NCBI RefSeq assembly: GCF_014651035.1
Contig: NZ_BMWC01000013.1
Coordinates: 62,001-126,000, forward strand
Direction of reading: 5' to 3'
Source of the DNA: Streptomyces lomondensis
Lineage (GTDB): Bacteria > Actinomycetota > Actinomycetes > Streptomycetales > Streptomycetaceae
DNA length: 64,000 bases
The position numbers and the translations under genes were made by a program. Below, piece after piece: positions 50,659 through 60,014 of the stretch. Below the pieces are notes generated by a model, which had not been told where the DNA came from, searched no databases, and saw only the letters and a program-made list of their open reading frames with translations. Every line of letters begins with the position of its first letter. Position 1 is the first letter of the stretch.

Positions 50659-51717
50659 GTGAGTCAGCCGAGCCCGAAACCGCAGCAGATGCCGGTCGTC
50701 GTCCTGGCCGGATTCCTCGGCTCGGGAAAGACCACGCTGCTCAACCACCTCCTCCACCGCAGCGGTGGCAGCCGGATCGGTGCCATCGTCAACGACTTCG
50801 GTGCCATCGAGATCGACGCGATGGCCGTGGCGGGAGCGCTCGGCGACTCGACGGTCTCGCTGGGCAACGGGTGTCTGTGCTGTGCCGTCGACGCGAGCGA
50901 GCTGGACCAGTACCTGGAACGGCTCGCGGAGCCCTCGCTCGGCATCGACGTCATCGTCATCGAGGCCAGCGGCCTCGCCGAGCCGCAGGAACTGGTGCGG
51001 ATGGTGCTCGCCAGCGAGCATCCGGGGATCGTGTACGGCGGGCTCGTCGAAGTCGTCGACGCCGCCGAGTTCGACGACACCCGGTCGCGGCATCCGGAGA
51101 TCGACCGGCATCTCGCGCTGGCCGACCTCGTCGTGGTCAACAAGCTGGACCGGGCGGCGGACGGCGAACGCGTCCTCGGGCTCGTCCGGACCCTCGTCGA
51201 CCGCGCCGCCGTCGTCCCGGCCTCCTACGGCCGGATCGACCCGGAGTTCCTCTTCGACTGCCGACCGAGCGAGGAACGCATCGGGCAGCTGTCCTTCGAC
51301 GACCTGCACGAGCACGGCGAGGACGAGCACGCCGGTCACCTGCACACCGCCTACGACAGCCTGTCGTTCGTCTCGCGGCAGCCCCTCGACCCGTGCCGGC
51401 TGATGGAGTTCCTCGACAGCCGGCCCGATGGGCTCTACCGGATCAAGGGATACGTCGACTTCGGCCCGTACGACGTCCAGAACCGTTACGCCGTGCATGC
51501 CGTCGGGCGGTTCCTGCGCTTCTACCCCGAGCCCTGGCCGGCCGGCGACGAGCGCCTGACCCAGCTGGTCCTCATCGGCTCCGGGATCGACGCCCCCGCC
51601 CTCGACAAGGAACTCGACGCGTGCCGGAGCGACGCCCCGCACGCCGACGAGCACGGCATGTGGGGCGTCCTGCGGTACGTACGCGACCCCGACGAGGATC
51701 CCGCCGGGCCGCTCTAG
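50659..51717 (+). CDS. CobW/COG0523-family metal-chaperone GTPase
   Basis: The 352-residue G3E GTPase has P-loop GFLGSGKTT at about 18-26, the metal-binding GNGCLCC (CxCC) near 72-78, the base-recognition VVNKLD near 160 and the C-terminal CobW_C domain (SLSFVSRQPLDPCRLMEFLD) after a His-rich linker (HEHGEDEHAGHLH). COG0523 proteins insert or traffic zinc, cobalt, iron or nickel; the metal cannot be told from the sequence. The stop codon falls within the first copy of a 35-bp tandem repeat. Confidence 0.92.
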   Translation: MSQPSPKPQQMPVVVLAGFLGSGKTTLLNHLLHRSGGSRIGAIVNDFGAIEIDAMAVAGALGDSTVSLGNGCLCCAVDASELDQYLERLAEPSLGIDVIVIEASGLAEPQELVRMVLASEHPGIVYGGLVEVVDAAEFDDTRSRHPEIDRHLALADLVVVNKLDRAADGERVLGLVRTLVDRAAVVPASYGRIDPEFLFDCRPSEERIGQLSFDDLHEHGEDEHAGHLHTAYDSLSFVSRQPLDPCRLMEFLDSRPDGLYRIKGYVDFGPYDVQNRYAVHAVGRFLRFYPEPWPAGDERLTQLVLIGSGIDAPALDKELDACRSDAPHADEHGMWGVLRYVRDPDEDPAGPL

Positions 51718-51783
51718 GCGACCCCGGCCAGGATCCCGCCGGGCGGCTCTAGACCAGCCCGACCAGGATCCCGCCGGCCAGGT

Positions 51784-51790
<7 letters not shown>
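51685..51790. repeat. 35-bp tandem repeat spanning two convergent stop codons
   Basis: Three imperfect copies have GGATCCCGCC starting at 51696, 51731 and 51766, exactly 35 bp apart. Each ends in a CTCTAG- or GTCTAG-type segment. The first supplies the TAG of the CobW-type gene and the third supplies, on the opposite strand, the TAG of parC. Confidence 0.8.
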
Positions 51791-54240
<2,450 letters not shown>

Positions 54241-54580
54241 CGCTGCCGGCTCCTCCTGTTACTGGTCACTCGCCTACGGGGCGTTCACGTCGATGACGAG
54301 ACGCAGATCGTGCTTCAGCCCTTCGGGCCTGCGCGCGCTCGCCCTCTCGTCCCGACCGCCCCTGCGGCTCGCTCATGCTGCTGCGATCCGGATCTGACGC
54401 CGACCATTGTGGACCGCCGCACTGACAACCGGGACCAGGCCCCGGTCCAAGGCGCCTCCCGCGCTGCCGGGCCCAGGTCGCCGCCGGGAACTTCACCAGC
54501 GCTTCGCACGCTTGCATACAGTGGCAGGACCGGCAGGAATCCGCGGTTGTGAAGACCGCTCCGCGATCGAAGGGACGTAC

Positions 54581-55951
54581 ATGCCCATGGGTCACACGGC
54601 CACAGCCCAGGCAGGCACCGGGGGCCTGACAGCGACCGAGCACCGCCTGGCCAACGGCCTGCGCGTGGTGCTCTCCGAGGACCACCTGACCCCGGTCGCG
54701 GCGGTGTGCCTCTGGTACGACGTCGGCTCGCGCCACGAAGTCAAGGGCCGTACCGGCCTGGCTCACCTTTTCGAGCACTTGATGTTCCAGGGATCCGCCC
54801 AGGTCAAGGGCAACGGACACTTCGAGCTCGTCCAGGGCGCGGGCGGCTCGCTGAACGGCACCACCAGCTTCGAGCGCACCAACTACTTCGAGACCATGCC
54901 CGCCCACCAGCTGGAGCTCGCCCTCTGGCTGGAGGCCGACCGCATGGGCTCCCTGCTGGCCGCGCTCGACGACGAGTCGATGGAGAACCAGCGGGACGTC
55001 GTCAAGAACGAGCGCCGCCAGCGTTACGACAACGTCCCCTACGGCACCGCTTTCGAGAAGCTCACCGCCCTCGCCTACCCGGAGGGCCACCCTTACCACC
55101 ACACCCCGATCGGCTCGATGGCCGACCTGGACGCGGCCACCCTGGAGGACGCGCGGGCGTTCTTCCGCACCTACTACGCGCCGAACAACGCCGTGCTCTC
55201 CGTGGTCGGCGACATCGACCCGGAGCAGACCCTGGCCTGGATCGAGAAGTACTTCGGCTCCATCCCCGGCCACGACGGCAAGCCCGCGCCGCGCGACGGC
55301 TCGCTGCCGGAGATCATCGGCGAGCAGCTGCGCGAGGTCGTCGAGGAGGAGGTCCCGGCCCGCGCCCTGATGGCCGCCTACCGGCTGCCGCACGACGGCA
55401 CGCGCGCGTGCGACGCGGCCGACCTGGCGCTCACCGTCCTCGGCGGCGGCGAGTCCTCCCGCCTCTACAACCGCCTGGTGCGGCGGGACCGTACGGCCGT
55501 GGCGGCCGGTTTCGGCCTGCTGCGGCTCGCCGGGGCGCCCTCCCTGGGGTGGCTGGACGTGAAGACGTCCGGTGACGTGGAGGTGCCGGTCATCGAGGCC
55601 GCCATCGACGAGGAGCTCGCCCGGTTCGCCGAGGAGGGCCCCACGGCCGAGGAGATGGAGCGCGCCCAGGCCCAGTTGGAGCGCGAGTGGCTGGACCGCC
55701 TCGGCACGGTCGCGGGCCGCGCCGACGAACTGTGCCGGTACGCGGTGCTGTTCGGCGACCCGCAGCTCGCCCTGACCGCCGTCCAGCGCGTGCTGGAGGT
55801 CACGGCTCAGGAGGTCCAGGAGGTCGCCAAGGCCCGGCTGCGCCCCGACAACCGCGCGGTGCTCGTCTACGAGCCCGTCGCCGACGAGACCGACGATGCC
55901 GGGGACACCGCAGCCGCGGCCGGCGACGAGAACGAGGAGGCGGCCAAGTGA
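54581..55951 (+). CDS. M16 zinc metalloprotease, catalytic subunit
   Basis: The 456-residue pitrilysin/processing-peptidase family protein has the inverted zinc motif HLFEHLMFQG (HxxEH) and, about 75 residues on, the third ligand glutamate in the NERRQRYDN region. ATG 54581 has AGGGA at 6 nt; ATG 54587 is a second choice. Its partner gene overlaps by 4 nt, and the two subunits likely form an M16B heterodimer like mitochondrial processing peptidase beta/alpha. The C-terminal tail is acidic and variable. Substrates are unknown. Confidence 0.93.
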   Translation: MPMGHTATAQAGTGGLTATEHRLANGLRVVLSEDHLTPVAAVCLWYDVGSRHEVKGRTGLAHLFEHLMFQGSAQVKGNGHFELVQGAGGSLNGTTSFERTNYFETMPAHQLELALWLEADRMGSLLAALDDESMENQRDVVKNERRQRYDNVPYGTAFEKLTALAYPEGHPYHHTPIGSMADLDAATLEDARAFFRTYYAPNNAVLSVVGDIDPEQTLAWIEKYFGSIPGHDGKPAPRDGSLPEIIGEQLREVVEEEVPARALMAAYRLPHDGTRACDAADLALTVLGGGESSRLYNRLVRRDRTAVAAGFGLLRLAGAPSLGWLDVKTSGDVEVPVIEAAIDEELARFAEEGPTAEEMERAQAQLEREWLDRLGTVAGRADELCRYAVLFGDPQLALTAVQRVLEVTAQEVQEVAKARLRPDNRAVLVYEPVADETDDAGDTAAAAGDENEEAAK

Positions 55952-57336
55952 CCGAGCTCGCCACGATGGAATTCCACCCCCAGCCGCAGGCGGGCGAGGC
56001 CCGGCCGTGGGCCTTCCCGGCCCCCGAGCGCGGCACGCTCGGCAACGGCCTGACGGTGCTGCGCTGCCACCGCCCCGGCCAGCAGGTCGTCGCCGTGGAG
56101 GTGCTGCTGGACGCGCCCCTGGAGGCCGAGCCGGCCGGCCTCGACGGTGTCGCCACGATCATGGCCCGGGCCTTCTCCGAGGGCACCGACAAGCACTCCG
56201 CCGAGGAGTTCGCCGCCGAGCTGGAGCGCGCCGGCGCCACCCTCGACGCGCACGCCGACCACCCCGGCGTCCGGCTGAGCCTGGAGGTGCCGGCCTCCCG
56301 GCTCGCCAAGGGGCTCGGCCTGATCGCCGACGCCCTCAGGGCGCCCGCGTTCGCCGACAGCGAGGTCGAGCGGCTGGTCCGCAACCGCCTCGACGAGATC
56401 CCGCACGAGCTGGCCAACCCCTCCCGCCGCGCCGCCAAGGAGCTCTCCAAGGAGCTCTTCCCCGCGGAGTCGCGCATGTCGCGCCCCCGGCAGGGCACCG
56501 AGGAGACGGTCGCCGCGATCGACTCCACGGCCGTGCGCGGCTTCTACGAGAAGCACGTCCGGCCCGCCACGGCCACCGCCGTGGTCGTCGGTGACCTCAC
56601 CGGCATCGACCTCGACGCCCTGCTCGCCGACACGCTGGGGTCCTGGACCGGCTCCTCGGCCGAGCCGCGCCCGGTGCCGCCGGTGACCGCCGACGACACG
56701 GGCCGCGTCGTCATCGTGGACCGCCCGGGCGCCGTCCAGACGCAGCTGCTGATCGGCCGCATCGGCCCGGACCGGCACGACCGCGTGTGGCCCGCGCAGG
56801 TGCTCGGCACGTACTGCCTCGGCGGCACCCTCACCTCGCGCCTGGACCGCGTCCTGCGCGAGGAGAAGGGCTACACCTACGGCGTGCGGGCGTTCGCCCA
56901 GGTCCTGCGCTCCGCCCCGGACGGAACCGGTGCCGCGATGCTCGCCATCAGCGGTTCCGTGGACACGCCCAACACCGGCCCCGCCCTTCAGGACCTCTGG
57001 ACGGTGCTGCGGACCCTCGCCGCCGGGGGGCTGACCGACGCCGAGCGGGACGTCGCCGTGCAGAACCTGGTCGGCGTCGCGCCGCTGAAGTACGAGACCG
57101 CGGCGGCCGTCGCGTCCACGCTGGCCGACCAGGTCGAGCAGCACCTGCCCGACGACTACCAGGCCACGCTGTACCGGCAGCTCGCCGCGACCGGCACCGT
57201 GGAGGCCACCGCGGCGGCCGTCAGCGCCTTCCCGGTGGACCGTCTGGTGACCGTCCTTGTCGGTGACGCGGCGCAGATCAAGGGCCCGGTGGAGGCCCTC
57301 GGCATCGGCGAAGTCACGGTCGTCGCCGCCGAGTAG
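55948..57336 (+). CDS. M16 metalloprotease-like non-catalytic subunit
   Basis: This 462-residue paralogue of the upstream protease has the zinc site lost (GVATIMARAFSEGTD where HxxEH would be). It retains the substrate-binding LREEKGYTYGVRAF motif, as in alpha-type subunits of processing peptidases. It starts at GTG 55948 within the upstream stop (GTGA), so the two are translationally coupled and presumably equimolar. It is followed by a T-rich hairpin terminator. Confidence 0.92.
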   Translation: MTELATMEFHPQPQAGEARPWAFPAPERGTLGNGLTVLRCHRPGQQVVAVEVLLDAPLEAEPAGLDGVATIMARAFSEGTDKHSAEEFAAELERAGATLDAHADHPGVRLSLEVPASRLAKGLGLIADALRAPAFADSEVERLVRNRLDEIPHELANPSRRAAKELSKELFPAESRMSRPRQGTEETVAAIDSTAVRGFYEKHVRPATATAVVVGDLTGIDLDALLADTLGSWTGSSAEPRPVPPVTADDTGRVVIVDRPGAVQTQLLIGRIGPDRHDRVWPAQVLGTYCLGGTLTSRLDRVLREEKGYTYGVRAFAQVLRSAPDGTGAAMLAISGSVDTPNTGPALQDLWTVLRTLAAGGLTDAERDVAVQNLVGVAPLKYETAAAVASTLADQVEQHLPDDYQATLYRQLAATGTVEATAAAVSAFPVDRLVTVLVGDAAQIKGPVEALGIGEVTVVAAE

Positions 57337-57350
57337 GGCCACGCGCGCGA

Positions 57351-57390
57351 GGAGCCCTGGTTGTCTTCCTAAGGCACCAGGGCTCCTTTA
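57351..57390 (+). terminator. Rho-independent terminator of the M16 operon
   Basis: Eleven-bp stem GGAGCCCTGGT/ACCAGGGCTCC (57351-57361 with 57376-57386) followed by TTTA. Confidence 0.88.
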
Positions 57391-57535
57391 TGCCCGAATT
57401 GGTACGGAGGTTGCCTGTCTGACCTGTGGGATGCGCTACAAAAGACCGGATCCGTTTGGGAATTGAAAGTGGCCCCGCTTAGCGTCGTCCGGGCTGTTCG
57501 TCAGGCAGTGCGCCGCACCCGCGGCACCGGACAGT

Positions 57536-57692
57536 CATCGCCGAGTCCCCGTACGGCGCGAGCCAGGGGAGCCGGGGACCCAACCGCAGTCCCTGGGGTG
57601 AATCGGACGCCCGCGCGAGCCGCGAGGGGGTCCGTAGGAGACCTTCCTGCTCCGAACCCGTCAGCTAACCCGGTAGGCGAGAAGGAAGGAAA
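57536..57692 (+). ncRNA. c-di-AMP (ydaO-yuaA) riboswitch
   Basis: The leader of the M23 peptidase gene carries the hallmark blocks of the class: GAGCCAGGGGAGCCGGGGAC (57560-57579), GGGGTGAATC (57595-57604), GAACCCGTCAGCTAACC (57654-57670) and GGTAGGCG (57672-57679), ending near GAAGGAAGG. In Streptomyces this riboswitch sits upstream of cell-wall hydrolase genes and turns expression down when c-di-AMP is high. A possible promoter is TTGCCT (57411-57416)-N18-GCTACA. End points are approximate. Confidence 0.9.
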
Positions 57693-57706
57693 GGACCAGG
57701 CACTCC

Positions 57707-58495
57707 ATGGCGTTCACCCGCGCCACCGGGAAGCATCGTCGTCCCAGCAGGATCCAGCGCGGCACGGCCCGCGCGGCGGGCGTCGCGGCCCTCGCCACCA
57801 CCGGCGTCATCGGCACCGTGGCCGCCCCGGCCGCCTTCGCCGCCGAGCCCGCCCCCGAGCAGACCGGCCTCACCCCCGTCGTCACCATGGGCGGCACCGT
57901 CGCCCAGCAGATCGACGCCCAGGCCGTCGCGCAGAAGCACGCGGCCGAGGAGGCCGCCGCCCGGAAGAAGGCCGAGGAGGCCGCCCGCGAGCGGGCCGCC
58001 GAGGCGGCCAAGAAGGCCAAGGAGGCGGCCGAGAAGGCCCGCGAGGCCAAGGAGCGCGCCGCCCGCGAGGCCGAGCGCAAGCGCCTCAACAGCTTCGTCT
58101 CCCCGATCCCCGGCTCCTACGTCTCCACCGGCTACAAGACCGGCGGCGCCGTCTGGTCCTCCGGCAGCCACACCGGCGTCGACTTCCACGCCGCCAGCGG
58201 CACCGCCGTCCACGCGGTCGGCATGGGCACGGTCGTCGAGGCCGGCTGGGGCGGTGCCTACGGCAACCAGGTCGTGATCAAGATGAACGACGGGACGTAC
58301 ACCCAGTACGGCCATCTGTCGTCCATCGGCGTCTCGGTGGGCCAGCAGGTCACCCCCGGCCAGCAGATCGGCCTGTCCGGCGCGACCGGCAACGTCACCG
58401 GCCCGCACCTGCACTTCGAGGCCCGGACGAGCCCCGAGTACGGCTCCGACATCGACCCCGTCGCCTACCTCCGCTCGCACGGCGTGAACCTCTGA
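57707..58495 (+). CDS. Secreted M23-family peptidoglycan endopeptidase
   Basis: The 262-residue protein has a signal peptide (basic start, then AAGVAALATTGVIGTVAAPAAFAAEP), an Ala/Glu/Lys-rich coiled coil (about residues 65-125) and an M23 LytM domain. The zinc ligands are visible in SHTGVDFHA (HxxxD) and GPHLHFEAR (HxH). It should cleave cross-bridges or stem peptides in the cell wall during growth or spore resuscitation. The c-di-AMP riboswitch in its leader links it to osmotic and cell-wall signalling. AAGGA precedes ATG 57707 at about 11 nt. Confidence 0.94.
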   Translation: MAFTRATGKHRRPSRIQRGTARAAGVAALATTGVIGTVAAPAAFAAEPAPEQTGLTPVVTMGGTVAQQIDAQAVAQKHAAEEAAARKKAEEAARERAAEAAKKAKEAAEKAREAKERAAREAERKRLNSFVSPIPGSYVSTGYKTGGAVWSSGSHTGVDFHAASGTAVHAVGMGTVVEAGWGGAYGNQVVIKMNDGTYTQYGHLSSIGVSVGQQVTPGQQIGLSGATGNVTGPHLHFEARTSPEYGSDIDPVAYLRSHGVNL

Positions 58496-58518
58496 CGGCA
58501 CCCGCTCCGCATCCCGAG

Positions 58519-58544
58519 GCCCCGGCTCCCTGAGCCGGGGCTTT
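58519..58544 (+). terminator. Terminator of the M23 peptidase gene
   Basis: Perfect 10-bp stem GCCCCGGCTC/GAGCCGGGGC with 3-nt loop, followed by TTT. Confidence 0.9.
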
Positions 58545-58680
58545 CGGCGTTTGCGGCGGGCGGCTGTCCAAAAAATATCCCTGGATTCCGGGCTGCCGTC
58601 GGAAATTCCGGCTCATTGCAATAGAGTCACGGAACACGCGTCGTTGTCGGCGTTTCACGGGGATTAAACGGAGGTCGGTC

Positions 58681-59376
58681 ATGCGTATTCCCGCGCACTC
58701 GGTGTGCACGGCCATCCGGGACGACATCGTCGCGGGTGTCTACGAACGCGGCAGCCGGCTCACCGAGGAACTCCTCGCGCGCCGCTACGGCGTCTCGCGT
58801 GTCCCCGTCCGGGAGGCTCTGCGCACCCTGGAGGCCGAGGGCTTCGTGGTGACCCGGCGGCACGCGGGCGCGTGCGTCGCCGAACCCACCGAGCAGGAGG
58901 CCGCCGACCTGCTGGAGATGCGCATGCTGCTGGAGCCGCTCGGCGCCGCCCGCGCCGCCCAGCGTCGCACCGAGGCCCATCTGAAGGTCCTGCGCGGCCT
59001 GGTCCGGCTGGGTCAGGAGCGCGCCCGCCGGGGCAACAGCGACGACCTGCGCTCCCTGGGCGGCTGGTTCCACGAGACGCTCGCCCAGGCCTCCGGCAGC
59101 CCCGCGCTGACCTCGGTGCTCACCCAGCTCCGCCACAAGATCGCCTGGATGTACACCGTGGAGGCGCCGGCCGGCCCCGTGGAGTCCTGGAGCGAGCACG
59201 GCGCGATCGTGGACGCGGTGGCGCGCGGTGACAGCGAGCGCGCGCGGGCGGTCACGGCGCTGCACGCCGAGCGCGCGACGGCCGCGCACCGGCTGCGTTT
59301 CGGCTCGGCCGGGGAGCGCGCCGACCGTGTGAGGAACTCGCAACATCCCGTAAACACGGCGAGCCTGCGGCATTAA
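58681..59376 (+). CDS. GntR-family regulator with FCD domain
   Basis: The 231-residue regulator has an N-terminal winged helix (IRDDIVAGVYERGSRLTEELLARRYGVSRVPVREALRTLEAEGFV) and an FCD helical domain (LLEMRMLLEPLGAARAA, WFHETLAQASGSPAL, HGAIVDAVARGDSERA). FCD regulators sense small carboxylic acids, often through a bound metal. GGAGG precedes ATG 58681; an AT-rich promoter (58570-58630) lies upstream. It converges on ptsH, and the effector and targets are unknown. Confidence 0.9.
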   Translation: MRIPAHSVCTAIRDDIVAGVYERGSRLTEELLARRYGVSRVPVREALRTLEAEGFVVTRRHAGACVAEPTEQEAADLLEMRMLLEPLGAARAAQRRTEAHLKVLRGLVRLGQERARRGNSDDLRSLGGWFHETLAQASGSPALTSVLTQLRHKIAWMYTVEAPAGPVESWSEHGAIVDAVARGDSERARAVTALHAERATAAHRLRFGSAGERADRVRNSQHPVNTASLRH

Positions 59377-59491
59377 CACGGGAGCCGTATACAAAGAGTG
59401 CGTAATTCGCGGGGGTTTATTTCTGCTGCCCTCGAACGGGAATTCTGCTCCCTGTGAGCGGGAATTCCGCCGCCCAGGGCCGGGAAAAAGC

Positions 59492-59524
59492 GAAGGGCCC
59501 GCCCGAAATTCGGACGAGCCCTTC
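59492..59524 (-). terminator. Intrinsic terminator of ptsH
   Basis: On the minus strand, GAAGGGC pairs with GCCCTTC around an inner CGAATTTCG-type stem, followed by CGCTTTTT. Confidence 0.85.
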
Positions 59525-59554
59525 AGGAGCGCCGGATCAGGCGCGGGAGAACGC

Positions 59555-59836
59555 TCAGACGGTCTCGGGCAGTTCTTCCAGCCCCTCGGAGACCAGCTTC
59601 GCCAGCCGGTCCAGGGCGGCGTCCGCGCCCTCGGCGTCGGAGGCGAGGACGATCTCCTCGCCGCCCTGGGCGCCCAGGCCCAGGACGGCCAGCATGGAGG
59701 CCGCGTTGACGGGGGTTCCGTCAGCCTTGGCGATCGTCACCGGGACGCCTGCGGCCGTGGCGGCTCGGACGAAGATGGAGGCGGGGCGGGCGTGGAGGCC
59801 CTCGGCCCAGCCGACGTTGACGCGGCGCTCAGCCAT
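59555..59836 (-). CDS. ptsH: HPr phosphocarrier protein of the PTS
   Basis: The 93-residue general phosphocarrier of the sugar phosphotransferase system passes phosphate from enzyme I to sugar-specific IIA proteins, including those for N-acetylglucosamine. The active histidine is His15 in EGLHARPASIF, and a serine at 47 lies in NAASMLAVLGLGA, the position of regulatory phosphorylation in Firmicutes. ATG 59836 has AAGGG at about 10 nt. A DasR-type operator lies 25-40 bp upstream, and a terminator follows. Confidence 0.96.
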   Translation of the reverse strand: MAERRVNVGWAEGLHARPASIFVRAATAAGVPVTIAKADGTPVNAASMLAVLGLGAQGGEEIVLASDAEGADAALDRLAKLVSEGLEELPETV

Positions 59837-59860
59837 GTGTTGCTGCCCTTCGGTGTTCAG

Positions 59861-59876
59861 GGTTGTCTAGACCAGT
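59861..59876 (-). promoter_or_regulatory. DasR-responsive element (dre) upstream of ptsH
   Basis: ACTGGTCTAGACAACC on the minus strand matches 13 of 16 positions of the dre consensus ACTGGTCTAGACCAGT. DasR control of pts genes by N-acetylglucosamine metabolites is established in S. coelicolor. Confidence 0.78.
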
Positions 59877-59984
59877 TTCCCATACGTGAAGCCCGCCCGG
59901 AGCGGTCCTGTCGGTCCACTCCGGGGGTGCCGTCGGATCGCGGCCTCGACCCGACTGACGCCCTCCACAGACTGCCTCGCGCCG

Positions 59985-60007
59985 TTGTCGGACGCTAGCC
60001 GTACTCT
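59985..60007 (+). promoter_or_regulatory. PafBC-like promoter of the Pat-type acetyltransferase gene
   Basis: TTGTCGGAC (59985-59993), eight bases, TACTCT (60002-60007), then ATG after 7 nt. It keeps TTGTCRG, the N8 spacing and TAnnnT but not the trailing TG of the upstream half. Confidence 0.45.
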
Positions 60008-60014
60008 GGGGCCC

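Noticed and set aside
59438..59470. Direct repeat of CGGGAATTC-type sequence after the GntR gene
   Set aside because: Two short copies in a gap between convergent genes; no partner or function evident.
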